Shown here: in pieces, positions 53,020 through 61,466 of the stretch
Numbering within the stretch: the first letter of the stretch is position 1
Layout: each line of letters opens with the position of its first letter
Source: Brooklawnia cerclae
Lineage (GTDB): Bacteria > Actinomycetota > Actinomycetes > Propionibacteriales > Propionibacteriaceae
Direction: 5' to 3'
Assembly (NCBI RefSeq): GCF_011758645.1
Contig: NZ_JAAMOZ010000004.1
Coordinates: 1-64,000, forward strand
Length of the DNA stretch: 64,000 nt
Program-made: the position numbers and the translations under genes
The notes under the pieces: model-generated
What the model saw: the letters and a program-made list of their open reading frames with translations, nothing else
Told to the model about the DNA's origin: nothing
Databases searched by the model: none

Positions 53020-53730
53020 TCACGCCGTCCGGTCCAGCAGCCAGTCCCCCGGACGACGCATCCGCGACCAGGCGGTGTCCGGGGCGTCCAGTGCCGTACC
53101 GAGCCTGGCCAGGTAGTCATCCCGCGAGATCTCGCTCGCCCCCATCGATGCGAGGTGCTCGGTGACCCACTGGACGTCCAGCAGCGCCTCACCGTCGAGC
53201 CTCGACCGGAGTTCGTTGACGAGCCGACCGAGGGCCACCTTGGACGCGTCCCGCCCGAGTTCGGGGTCGTGGAACATCGACTCGCCCGCGAACAGTCCCC
53301 GCAGGCTCACGCCGTACAGGCCCCCGACGAGGCGCCCCCGGGCATCCCAGGTCTCGACCGAATGGACGAGCCCTCGTCCGTACAACTCGGTGTACACGCG
53401 GCGCACCTCAGCGTCGATCCATCCGCCGGGACGCGACGGGTCGGCGCACCGCAGCAGCACCTCCTCGAAGGCCTGGTCGATCGTCGTGGTGTACCGGCGG
53501 CCCGACTTGCGCAGGCTCCGCGTCACGCGCAGGTCGTCCAGGTCGAGCACTCCCCTGCGAACCGGTGACCACCAGCCCATCTGCCCGTCGAAACCGGACT
53601 CGTGAAGCGGCATCGGGAAGACGCCGGAGCAGTAGGCGGCCAGGACGATCGAGGCGTCGAACTCGTCGCTGAACGCGATGAGGTCCTGGTCCGGCCACTG
53701 GCCGGAAGGCCCGAACGCGCGCAATATCAC
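53020..53730 (-). CDS. aat: Leucyl/phenylalanyl-tRNA-protein transferase
   Basis: Transfers Leu or Phe to N-terminal Arg/Lys of proteins, marking them for ClpS/ClpAP under the N-end rule. The 236-residue length is normal. Conserved parts: YCSGVFPMPLHE (usual GxFPM), GWWSPVRRGVL (WWSPxPR), SMFHDPELGRDASKVALGRLV (SMFhxxxxxSKvAL) and LLDVQWVTEHLASMGASEI (DxQxxxxHLxSLG). It starts with GTG 53730 (ILRAFGPSGQWPDQDLI). It lies in the same direction as gltA, separated by array 8. Confidence 0.95.
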   Translation of the reverse strand: MILRAFGPSGQWPDQDLIAFSDEFDASIVLAAYCSGVFPMPLHESGFDGQMGWWSPVRRGVLDLDDLRVTRSLRKSGRRYTTTIDQAFEEVLLRCADPSRPGGWIDAEVRRVYTELYGRGLVHSVETWDARGRLVGGLYGVSLRGLFAGESMFHDPELGRDASKVALGRLVNELRSRLDGEALLDVQWVTEHLASMGASEISRDDYLARLGTALDAPDTAWSRMRRPGDWLLDRTA

Positions 53731-53775
53731 CCTGTCATTGTCCCACTGGGGTCCGACAACGCCGGTTTCCCGGCG

Positions 53776-53898
53776 CTCGCTTCGACAGGCTCACCGAGCC
53801 AACGATCCTTGAGCCCGTCGAAATGACCACCAGCCACCGGCCCTTGAGCCCGTCGAAAGGACCACCAGCCACCGGCCCTTGAGCCTGTCGAAAGGACC
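53776..53898. repeat. Hairpin-repeat array 8 (GAGCTTGTCGA family)
   Basis: Four units in the 188-base gap between aat and gltA: one GCTCG-type unit at 53776, then three 40-bp direct repeats (period about 41: TTGAGCCCGTCGAAAGGACC plus spacer ACCAGCCACCGG). Cores are GAGCCCGTCGA or GAGCCTGTCGA with CCTT/AAGG arms. Confidence 0.8.
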
Positions 53899-53918
53899 GG
53901 CCACCCAAGCGCCGCCAC

Positions 53919-55205
53919 CTACCGCTGGTGGCGCGGCACCCACTCGCTCAGCGGGTTGCCCACGTACAACTGCCGGGGCCGGTAGATACGCTGCGTCGGC
54001 TCGTCGTGCAGTTCCTTCCAGTTGGCGATCCAACCGGGCATCCGCCCCATCGCGAACATCACCGTGTACATGTTCAGCGGAATCCCGATGGCCCGCAGGA
54101 TGATGCCCGAGTAGAAGTCGACGTTCGGGTAGAGCTTGCGCTCGACGAAGTAGTCGTCGCGCAGCGCCTCGTCGGCCAGTTCCTGCGCGAGCCCGAGCAA
54201 CGGGTCCTGTGTCTTCAGCGAGTTCAGCAGGCGCTCGGCGGCCTCCCGGAGGATCTTCGCGCGCGGGTCGAAGTTCTTGTACACCCGGTGACCGAAGCCC
54301 ATGAGCTTGACGTTGTTCGAGCGGTCCTTCACCTCGTTCAGGAACTGCCGGGGGGTCAGCCCCTCGCGACGCATGCGCTGCAGCATCTGGACGACCTCGA
54401 CGTTCGCCCCGCCGTGCTTGGGCCCCCACAGGGCGACGACACCGGCCGAACAGGACGCGTACAGGTTCGCCTCGCCGGAGGCCACCATGCGCACCGTCGA
54501 GGTGGAGCAGTTCTGCTCGTGGTCGGCGTGCAGCACCAGGAACATGTTCAGCGCGTGGCTCACCTCGGGGGATGCCTCGTAGAGCCGGTAGGGCTGCGAG
54601 AACATCATGTGCAAGAAGTTGTCCACGTACTTGAGGTCGTGGCGGGGGTACATGATCGGCTCGCCGATGCTCGACTTGTACGACGCCGCGGCGATCGTCC
54701 GCACCTTGCTCATGAGACGCGCCGCGTACATCAGCAGGGTCTGATCGTCCCCGGGCTCGATCTTGGGCCGCTCATGGGTCGACAACGAGTTGATCATGGC
54801 CGACATGATCGCCATCGGGTGCGAACTCGTGGGGAACGCGTCGAAGTGCTTCATCATCGACTCGTGCAGGGGTGAGCTCTCGGTGAGCAGGTCGGTCAGA
54901 TGCTCCCGCTCCTCCCTGGTCGGCAGGCGGCCGAAGATCAGCAGGAAGCTGGTCTCCACGAAGCTGGACCTCTCCGCCAACTGCTCGATGGGGATGCCGC
55001 GGTAGCGCAGGATTCCCTTGTCACCGTCGATGTAGGTGATCGCCGACCGGCACGACCCGGTGTTCACGTAGCCCTCGTCCAACGTGATCATGCCGGTCTG
55101 TGATCGCAGGCTACTGATGTCGATCGCCCGTTCGCCCTCGGTGCCGACGACGATCGGAAGCTCGTAGATCTGGCCATCGATCTCGAGGTGCGCGACGTCC
55201 GTCAT
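53919..55205 (-). CDS. gltA: Citrate synthase
   Basis: Condenses acetyl-CoA and oxaloacetate at the entry to the TCA cycle. The 428-residue protein is the hexameric, NADH-sensitive type I size. Active-site residues: His in HADHEQNCSTSTVR (about residue 263), His in GFGHRVYKNFDPRA (about 304), Asp in NVDFYSGI (about 361); also LWGPKHGGANVEVVQML. ATG 55205 begins MTDVAHLEIDG; an ATG six codons upstream is possible. It is divergent from the EcsC-like gene. Confidence 0.97.
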   Translation of the reverse strand: MTDVAHLEIDGQIYELPIVVGTEGERAIDISSLRSQTGMITLDEGYVNTGSCRSAITYIDGDKGILRYRGIPIEQLAERSSFVETSFLLIFGRLPTREEREHLTDLLTESSPLHESMMKHFDAFPTSSHPMAIMSAMINSLSTHERPKIEPGDDQTLLMYAARLMSKVRTIAAASYKSSIGEPIMYPRHDLKYVDNFLHMMFSQPYRLYEASPEVSHALNMFLVLHADHEQNCSTSTVRMVASGEANLYASCSAGVVALWGPKHGGANVEVVQMLQRMRREGLTPRQFLNEVKDRSNNVKLMGFGHRVYKNFDPRAKILREAAERLLNSLKTQDPLLGLAQELADEALRDDYFVERKLYPNVDFYSGIILRAIGIPLNMYTVMFAMGRMPGWIANWKELHDEPTQRIYRPRQLYVGNPLSEWVPRHQR

Positions 55206-55413
55206 GTGGTTCCTCTCTGTCAATCAGCTGCGGGGGTGCTCAGCCACGGGCCAATCCTCCCCCCGATGACGCAGTGCGGCGATGCTAGTCCACGCAGCGC
55301 CCACACGCACGGGCGGTCCTCACCGATCAGGGCCAGGTCCGGGAAGCATCCCTGGGCCAATGTCGTCAATCGCGTTACCGTTGAGGGGTCCCGAGAACAG
55401 CCGAGGAGCCCGC

Positions 55414-56100
55414 ATGGCTGACACCGACCAGATCGGCAAGTCCATCATTGCAGCCGCCCCTATGAACGCGCCCAGCGGCGCGGGCTGGGTTCTGCGCCGC
55501 CTGGTCGACTTCGGCATCGAGGGAACCGACCAGCTGCCCGGGGCGCGCGTCTCCGCCGGGCACCACCTCGAGCGGCACGGATCGGTGGAGGCGGCCGTCG
55601 ACGCCCTGATCGTCACGCACACCGCGCTGAGCGGGACGCAGGGCTTCATCACCAATCTCGGTGGCCTGGCCACTCTCCTGATCGGCGCACCGGCCAACCT
55701 GGCGAGCATCGCCGCTCTTCAGAGCCGCATGGTCGGTGCCATCGCACACCTGCGCGGATATGACCTCGACGATTCCCGCGTTCGCCACGCGATCCTGATG
55801 ACCCTGCTCGGCAAGACGATCGTGGACGACCTCGTCGCCAGCGGCGACCTGCCCGGCACGCCGCTCGTGGTCGCCACAGCACCCGGAATCGACCGCAACC
55901 TCGAGCAGCTCATCGCCCAACGCGTCATGACCGCGATGCTCACCGCAGCCGGCGGCAAGCAATTGGTCAGCATCGTCGCCAAGCGGATCCCGATCATCGG
56001 TGGCGGTGTGGGCCTGGCGACCGACAGCTGGAACACCATCGCCGTCGGACGCTACGCCCGCGAGCAGTTCGTCAGCCGCCGTCCGACGCTGACGACGTAG
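55414..56100 (+). CDS. EcsC-like protein
   Basis: A 228-residue protein resembling the EcsC family (unknown function). Ala/Gly-rich helices with moderate hydrophobicity (GFITNLGGLATLLIGAPANLASIAALQSRMVGAIAHLRGYDL, about residues 75-115; IVAKRIPIIGGGVGLATDSWNTIAVGRYA near the end), the EcsC-like ...VGAxxGxxxNxxxxxxIGxxA... pattern. It may associate with membranes. GAGGAG precedes ATG 55414. It stands alone between divergent gltA and array 9. Confidence 0.72.
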   Translation: MADTDQIGKSIIAAAPMNAPSGAGWVLRRLVDFGIEGTDQLPGARVSAGHHLERHGSVEAAVDALIVTHTALSGTQGFITNLGGLATLLIGAPANLASIAALQSRMVGAIAHLRGYDLDDSRVRHAILMTLLGKTIVDDLVASGDLPGTPLVVATAPGIDRNLEQLIAQRVMTAMLTAAGGKQLVSIVAKRIPIIGGGVGLATDSWNTIAVGRYAREQFVSRRPTLTT

Positions 56101-56118
56101 ACCGCGCGCCGTCCAAAC

Positions 56119-56424
56119 GCCCGTTGAGCTTGTCGAAACGCCCGTTGAGCCTGTCGAAACGCCCGTTGAGCCCGTCGAAACGAGCCCCGTCCCTTCGACA
56201 AGCTCAGGGACCGTTCATTCAAACGCCCGTTGAGTTCAGGGGCCGTTCGTTCAAACGCCCGTTGAGCTTGTCGAAACGAGCGTTGAGCCCGTCGAAACGA
56301 GCCCATGTCCTTTCGACAAGCTCAAGGACCGCCCGTTCAGCTCAAGGACCGCCCGGTGAACTCGTCCCTTCGACAAGCTCAAGGGCCGCCTAGTCAAACG
56401 CCCGTTGAGCTTGTCGAAACGAGC
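56119..56424. repeat. Hairpin-repeat array 9 (GAGCTTGTCGA family)
   Basis: Fills the 341-base gap between convergent EcsC-like and alr genes; about ten units. CGTT/AACG units dominate (three in a row at 56119-56183), mixed with CCCTT/AAGGG and TCCTT/AAGGA units. Two truncated units end abruptly at GTTGAGTTCAGG (56228) and TCAGCTCAAGG (56337), as if deleted inside the core. Confidence 0.85.
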
Positions 56425-56441
56425 GGCCTCCGACCCGCGCA

Positions 56442-57593
56442 TCAATCGCGGTATACCCGCTCCACCCGCTGGTTGATCAGGCAGGTCACCTCGTAGCTGA
56501 TCGTCCCCATCAAGCCCGCGAGCTCGTCGGCACCGATGGCCTGGTCGCCCTGCCGGCCGAGGACGACGACCTCGTCCCCCACCTTCACCGGCGGCTGCGA
56601 GCCGGGGGTGGCCGGGCCGAGATCGAGCATCGTCTGATCCATGCAGACCCGACCGGCCACCGGGTAGCCGGCGCCCCCGACGAGCATGCGTCCGCGGTTG
56701 GAGTTGAGGCGCGAGAACCCGTCGCCATACCCCACCGGCACCGTGGCCACCCAGGAGTCCTCAGGTGCGGTCCAGGTGCGGCCGTAGCCCACGGTCTCGC
56801 CCGCGAGCACCCGCTTGACGAAGCTCACCCTCGACTTCCAGGTGAGTGCCTGCTGGAGCTCGACGGGACGCGGGGTCCCCTCGGGGTCGGGGTAGTAGCC
56901 GTAGACCATGATGCCCGGGCGCACCATCGTGCACTCGGGCACCGGATGGCCGAGCACAGCACCCGAGTTGGACGCATGGACGAGCGGCACGGGGGCCAGT
57001 CCGGCGTCCGCACGGGCCTGCTGGACGTCGCGGACCGCGGCCAGGAACCTGGCCAGTTGGGCCCGTGTGAACTCGTCCCCACGAGGTGTGTCGCTGATGG
57101 GCAGGTGCGTGAACAGCCCCTGCAGGTCGAGGCCGCGCTCGGCCACGAGCCCGGCCATGGCGACCGCGTCCCGGGGCTCGCACCCGATACGGCGCATGCC
57201 CGTGTCGATGGCGAGGTGGACAGGGTAGGCCGACCGCCCTGCCCTGTCGGCGGCTCGTGCGAGCTCGTCGATGGTGGTCGCGTCGACGACCGGCACGGTG
57301 ATGTCGGCGGCGATCGCGGCGTCCAGTTCCTCGGGAAAACAGTGGGACAGCCGAAGGATCGGGGTGTCGATGCCCGCGTCGCGCAACTCGATGCCCTCGG
57401 GAGTCGTCGCGACCCCGAACCAGTCCACGAGTCCTTCGGCGACCAGGTGGCGGGCGACGGGCACAGCACCGTGCCCGTATGCCTGGGCCTTCAGCGCCAC
57501 CAGCACCTTCTTGCCGGGCGCCAGCGACCGGGCCTGGCGCACGTTGTGGGCGATGGCAGCAAGATTCACTTCCGCGTGTGTCGCGTAGAGCAT
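56442..57593 (-). CDS. alr: Alanine racemase
   Basis: PLP enzyme making D-Ala for peptidoglycan. The 383-residue length is usual. The PLP Lys is in VALKAQAYGHGA (about residue 34; most enzymes have KANAYGHG). Catalytic Tyr is in AGETVGYGRTW (about 264). Other conserved parts: LAIDTGMRRIG, LFTHLPISD, ASNSGAVL, RPGIMVYGYYP, VPVGYGDGFSR and GRVCMDQTMLDLG. ATG 57593 (MLYATHAEVNLAAI) is the family start. It lies downstream of the bkd operon in the same direction after a terminator-like hairpin. Confidence 0.94.
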   Translation of the reverse strand: MLYATHAEVNLAAIAHNVRQARSLAPGKKVLVALKAQAYGHGAVPVARHLVAEGLVDWFGVATTPEGIELRDAGIDTPILRLSHCFPEELDAAIAADITVPVVDATTIDELARAADRAGRSAYPVHLAIDTGMRRIGCEPRDAVAMAGLVAERGLDLQGLFTHLPISDTPRGDEFTRAQLARFLAAVRDVQQARADAGLAPVPLVHASNSGAVLGHPVPECTMVRPGIMVYGYYPDPEGTPRPVELQQALTWKSRVSFVKRVLAGETVGYGRTWTAPEDSWVATVPVGYGDGFSRLNSNRGRMLVGGAGYPVAGRVCMDQTMLDLGPATPGSQPPVKVGDEVVVLGRQGDQAIGADELAGLMGTISYEVTCLINQRVERVYRD

Positions 57594-57613
57594 GAAGCCA
57601 TCCTTGCACTGCC

Positions 57614-57666
57614 GTTCGGGACCCGGCACGAGGGCGGCGGGGGACGACCCGGCCGCCGTCCCGAAC
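57614..57666 (-). terminator. Hairpin after the bkd operon
   Basis: GTTCGGGAC (57614-57622) pairs perfectly with GTCCCGAAC (57658-57666), with GGCGGC/GCCGCC pairing inside. It begins 8 bases beyond the E2 stop on the minus strand and probably separates bkd from alr. Confidence 0.55.
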
Positions 57667-57674
57667 AGCGCAGG

Positions 57675-58943
57675 TCAGTAGAGCAGCGCCAACTCCGGGG
57701 ACGCGAGGATCTCGCTGATGTCGGCAAGGAACCTCGAGCCGCCCTCGCCGTCGATGAGCTGGTGGTCGAAGCTGAGCGCGAGCGTGGTCACCCAGCGCGG
57801 TTCGATTCGCTCGTCGTCCCCGGTGCCCACCACCCAGGGGCGCCGTTTGATCGCGCCCATGGCGAGGATCCCCGACTCGTCCCCGTTGATGATGGGGGTG
57901 CCGCTGTCGATGCCGAAGACGCCCACGTTGGTGATGCTGAAGGTGCCCCCGGAGTAGTCGGCGGGTTGGAGCTTGCCCGCCTTCGCCACCGCCACGATCT
58001 CGTTGATCGCACGGCACAACTCGACCAGGCTCAGGGTCTCCGCCTCCCGGATCACCGGGACGAGCAGGCCGCGTGGCGTCGCCGCCGCGATGCCGAGGTT
58101 CACATGGTCGTGGTGGACGATCTCACCGGCGCGGGCGTCCCAGGACGCGTTGAGGTCGGGCTGCCTGGCCATCGCGAGACACACGGCCTTGGCGTGCAGG
58201 AGCAGCGGCGACACGTGCAGGTCGCGGAACTCGCGGCGCTGCTTGAGGGTCGCCACCAGGGCCATGGTCGCGCTCACGTCCAGCGTGTTGAACTCGGTGA
58301 CGTGCACGTGCTTGCCCACCGAGCCGGCGACGGCCTCGGCGGTGGCCTTCCGGACGCCCCTGATCGGCACACGCGCACCGTCGTCCACCCGGTTCATCCC
58401 CGCGGCGGCCTCGACGTCGGCCCGGCTCACGGACCCGCCCGGCCCGGTGGGGCGGATGGACTGCAGCGCGACCCCGAGATCGCGCGCGAGCCGCCGGACC
58501 AGCGGCTTGGCGAGCACCTTGCCCACCGGGGTGGTGGTGGGCCTCTGGACGGGAGCGGGGGCCGTCACGGGCGCCGCGACCGGGGATGGGTTGCGGCACC
58601 GCGTGGCGGGCTCGGGGATGGGACCGGAGCCGACGAGGTTCGCGGGAGGGGCCTCCTCGGGCTCCGCGGCCTGGGGCACGACGGGGGCCGGCAGGGGCTC
58701 GCCGGGCGAGCCGTCGTCGATCTCGATGATCGGGCTGCCGACGGCCACGGTCTGTCCGACGGGGGCCAGCAGGCGTCCGATCGTGCCCGAGACCGGGCTC
58801 GGCAGTTCCACCAGCGACTTGGCGGTCTCGATCTCGACGAGGATGTCGTTGATGCGCACCTCGTCGCCCTCGGCCACGAGCCAGTTGACGATCTCTGCCT
58901 CGACGAGACCCTCACCAGGGTCGGGCAGGTTGAACCGGAACAT
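57675..58943 (-). CDS. bkdC: 2-oxoacid dehydrogenase E2 (branched-chain acyltransferase)
   Basis: A 422-residue dihydrolipoamide acyltransferase. Residues ~2-77: one lipoyl domain, with the lipoylated Lys in EIETAKSLVELPSP (about residue 42). A Pro/Ala linker follows, then the E1/E3-binding domain (about 143-178, AKPLVRRLARDLGVALQSIRPTGPGG) and the catalytic core with the active-site DHQLIDGEGG (usual DHRxxDG, about 395-404). One lipoyl domain and the E1a/E1b context favour branched-chain 2-oxoacid dehydrogenase over PDH. No E3 gene is in the operon. It ends ASPELALLY. Confidence 0.9.
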   Translation of the reverse strand: MFRFNLPDPGEGLVEAEIVNWLVAEGDEVRINDILVEIETAKSLVELPSPVSGTIGRLLAPVGQTVAVGSPIIEIDDGSPGEPLPAPVVPQAAEPEEAPPANLVGSGPIPEPATRCRNPSPVAAPVTAPAPVQRPTTTPVGKVLAKPLVRRLARDLGVALQSIRPTGPGGSVSRADVEAAAGMNRVDDGARVPIRGVRKATAEAVAGSVGKHVHVTEFNTLDVSATMALVATLKQRREFRDLHVSPLLLHAKAVCLAMARQPDLNASWDARAGEIVHHDHVNLGIAAATPRGLLVPVIREAETLSLVELCRAINEIVAVAKAGKLQPADYSGGTFSITNVGVFGIDSGTPIINGDESGILAMGAIKRRPWVVGTGDDERIEPRWVTTLALSFDHQLIDGEGGSRFLADISEILASPELALLY

Positions 58944-58956
58944 GCGTCCTTCCTTG

Positions 58957-59958
58957 TCAGTAGCCCAGTGAACGGTCGACGGCGGCCAGGATACGGTCGA
59001 CGCCGGGCAGCCATTCAGCCTCGAGGCGACTCGGGGGGTAGGGCGTGTCGTAGCCGGTGACGCGCAACACGGGCGACTCGATCACGTAGAACAACTCCTC
59101 GGTGATGCGCGCCGCAAGCTCCGCGCCCGGCCCGTACGATCCGGCTGCCTCGTGCACGACGATCGCGCGGCTCGTGCGCCCGACGGATTCGAGGATGGTG
59201 GTCATGTCGAGCGGCGACAGGCTGCGGACGTCGACCACCTCGACGCTCCGCCCCTCGTCCGCGGCGACAGTGGCCGCGTCCAGGCACGTTCGCACCATCG
59301 GTCCCCACGCGAGCAAGGTCACCTCGGCCCCGGGACGCACCACTGCGGCCTCGTGCAGGTCGCGCCCGGGCGCGTCCAGACGGACCGTTCCCTTCTCGTG
59401 ATAACGGCGTTTGGGCTCGAGGAAGATCACCGGGTCGGGTGAGGCGACGGCCTGCTGGATCATCCAGTAGGCGTCGTGCGGGTTCGAGGGACTGACCACC
59501 GTGAGGCCCGGGGTGTGGGTGAAGTACGCCTCGATCGACTCCGAGTGGTTCTCGATACTGCCGATGCCCCCGCCGTACGGGAACCGGACGACGACCGGCA
59601 GCCCGACGCGCCCATGGCTGCGGGAACGCAGCTTGGCGAGCTGCTGGGTGATCTGGTCGAACCCGGGGAACACGAAACCGTCGAACTGCAGTTCGACGAC
59701 GGGCCGGTAGCCGCGCATGGCCATGCCGATGGCCGTGCCCACCAGACCCGACTCGGCCAGCGGGGAGTCGAGCACCCGGTCGGCGCCGAACCGCGCCTGC
59801 AGACCCTCGGTGACGCGGAACACCCCGCCGAGCGGCCCGATGTCCTCGCCGTACATGAGCACCCGGTCGTCGGCCTCCATGGCTGCCCGCAGCCCGGCGT
59901 TGAGCGCCTTGGCGAGAGTGAGGGTGGACGAGGAGACCGCCGTCGCCGTCTGGCTCAT
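58957..59958 (-). CDS. bkdB: 2-oxoacid dehydrogenase E1 beta subunit
   Basis: A 333-residue transketolase-like subunit that pairs with E1 alpha. Family blocks: LNAGLRAAMEADDRVLMYGEDIG (Glu for TPP activation), PLAESGLVGTAIGMAMRGYRPVVELQF, FPYGGGIGSIENHSESIEAYFTHTPGL and EVVDVRSLSPLDMTTILESV. The ATG overlaps the E1-alpha stop by 4 bases and its own stop is 13 bases before E2, so the three genes are one operon. It ends DRILAAVDRSLGY. Confidence 0.93.
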   Translation of the reverse strand: MSQTATAVSSSTLTLAKALNAGLRAAMEADDRVLMYGEDIGPLGGVFRVTEGLQARFGADRVLDSPLAESGLVGTAIGMAMRGYRPVVELQFDGFVFPGFDQITQQLAKLRSRSHGRVGLPVVVRFPYGGGIGSIENHSESIEAYFTHTPGLTVVSPSNPHDAYWMIQQAVASPDPVIFLEPKRRYHEKGTVRLDAPGRDLHEAAVVRPGAEVTLLAWGPMVRTCLDAATVAADEGRSVEVVDVRSLSPLDMTTILESVGRTSRAIVVHEAAGSYGPGAELAARITEELFYVIESPVLRVTGYDTPYPPSRLEAEWLPGVDRILAAVDRSLGY

Positions 59959-61133
59959 CGGGCCACCCGTCCGAGTGCCTCGGCGCGTTCGCGTTCCAGC
60001 AGGTCGGTCGTCCCGGCGTACACGCGGTCGAAGACCTGACCGAGCGACGGGTCGGGGACGCGGTCAACGGCCGCACGCACCTCGGCGCCGAACGCCTCGG
60101 TGTCCTGGTCGAGCTGGGCCTGCTGGGCGTCGTCCCACTCACCCACCGAGCGCAGCCACGCGCTCGTCCGGGCGATGGGATCGCGGTGCTGCCAGCCCTC
60201 GGACTCGTCCGCGGAACGGTACTTGGTGGGATCGTCGCTGGTGGTGTGGGCACCCATCCGGTAGGTGAACGCCTCGATGAGGGTCGGCCCCTGCCCCGTC
60301 CTGGCACGGTCGAGCGCCCAACTGGTCACGGCCTGCACGGCCAGTACGTCGTTGCCGTCGACCCGGATGCCGGGGATGCCGAACCCCCAGGCCCGCTGAT
60401 AGAGGGGGACGCGACTCTGCCGCTCGACAGGCTCGCTGATCGCCCATTGGTTGTTGACGCAGATGAACACGGTCGGCGCCTGATAGGCGGCGGCGAAGAT
60501 GTACGCCTCGTTGACGTCGCCCTCGCTGATCGCGCCGTCGCCGTGGAAGACCACACTCACACCCGGCTCGGACGACGGACGCTGCCCGTCGGTGCGCCGC
60601 GCGTCCTCCCGGCGGGCGTCGGCCGCCATGCCCATCGCGTAGCCGACCGCGTGCAGGGTGTGCGCGCCGATCACCATCGAGTAGTGGTGGAACCGCAGGG
60701 CCTCCGCGTCCCAGTCGCCCATCTCGCAGCCCTTGAAGATGCCGAACATCCGCTCGATGGGAAGCCCCATCAGCATGCCGACACCGTGCTCGCGGTGGCT
60801 GGGGAACACGTGGTCGGTTCCGCCCAGAACGCTGTGGACACCGACCTGGATCGCCTCCTGCCCGAGCAACGGGGCCCACAGGCCGAGTTGGCCCTTGCGC
60901 TGCAGAGCAGTCGCCTCGGTATCGAAGCGCCTTATCAATGCCATGTCCCGCAATAAAGCGGCTGTCTGGTCCGGAGGGGCGATCGGCGCGAAGTCCGGAT
61001 CGTCCACTCGTACGCCACTGGGATCGACCAACTGCACCATCGGGGTGACGGACGCGGCGGGCGCCTCGAAGCGTCCACGCCCGGCCGTCCCGGACGCGCC
61101 GACCGGCTGGCCCATCGACATCGAACTGGTCAC
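59955..61133 (-). CDS. bkdA: 2-oxoacid dehydrogenase E1 alpha subunit
   Basis: A 392-residue TPP-dependent subunit. TPP motif: GDGAISEGDVNEAYIFAAAYQAPTVFICVNNQ (GDG...NN, about residues 195-226). Also RRFDTEATALQRKGQLGLWAPLLGQEA, FPSHREHGVGMLMGLP and the phosphorylation-loop-like YRMGAHTTSDDPTKYR. GTG 61133 is preceded by AGGAGGCAGG. First gene of the bkd operon; three palindromic sites lie directly upstream. Distinguishing BCKDH from PDH rests on operon form and size, so the substrate is probable, not certain. Confidence 0.9.
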   Translation of the reverse strand: MTSSMSMGQPVGASGTAGRGRFEAPAASVTPMVQLVDPSGVRVDDPDFAPIAPPDQTAALLRDMALIRRFDTEATALQRKGQLGLWAPLLGQEAIQVGVHSVLGGTDHVFPSHREHGVGMLMGLPIERMFGIFKGCEMGDWDAEALRFHHYSMVIGAHTLHAVGYAMGMAADARREDARRTDGQRPSSEPGVSVVFHGDGAISEGDVNEAYIFAAAYQAPTVFICVNNQWAISEPVERQSRVPLYQRAWGFGIPGIRVDGNDVLAVQAVTSWALDRARTGQGPTLIEAFTYRMGAHTTSDDPTKYRSADESEGWQHRDPIARTSAWLRSVGEWDDAQQAQLDQDTEAFGAEVRAAVDRVPDPSLGQVFDRVYAGTTDLLERERAEALGRVAR

Positions 61134-61153
61134 CCTGCCTCCTTGGAACCGGA

Positions 61154-61239
61154 AGTTACCGAACCGTAGGTTGCTGCCGGAATCAAGGTTACCGATTCGT
61201 AGGTTTCATGGCGGGAAGATGCCTACGGAACCGTAGGTA
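61154..61239. promoter_or_regulatory. Three phased palindromic operators upstream of bkdA
   Basis: Site 3 is a perfect dyad, CCTACGGAACCGTAGG (61222-61237). Site 1 (TTACCGAACCGTAGG, ending 61170) and site 2 (TTACCGATTCGTAGG, ending 61203) are close variants. The ends are 33 and 34 bases apart, about three helical turns, so one regulator could bind the same DNA face. The nearest site is about 20 bases before the GTG. Confidence 0.65.
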
Positions 61240-61282
61240 GGTTCTTGTGGGTTTCCGACAACGCGCACGAGGCCCGAGGAGA

Positions 61283-61442
61283 AAGGGAGCCCGTCGAAAG
61301 GGGCGGTCACTATCGAAGAGTCGGGCGTTTCGACAGGCTCAACAGGCGTTTCGACAGGCTCAACGATCGTGAGCGCCGGTCCCCGGTCTCGGTCCCTGAG
61401 CTTGTCGAAGGGAAGCCTGCCGAAAGGGAGCCTGTTGCCGGG
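61283..61442. repeat. Hairpin-repeat array 10 (GAGCTTGTCGA family)
   Basis: Lies between the argF stop and the bkd operators. Units include two tandem GTTTCGACAGGCTCAAC copies (61327-61363), a GTCCCT/AGGGAA unit with core GAGCTTGTCGA, and degenerate GAGCCCGTCGAAAGG and CTGCCGAAAGGGAGCCTG forms. Confidence 0.8.
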
Positions 61443-61466
61443 GACCCCCGCAGCCAGAGCCGAGAT

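Noticed and set aside
53776-53898. Terminator series for gltA
   Set aside because: The hairpins could end transcription, but they lack U runs and belong to the dispersed repeat family, so I list them as repeats only.
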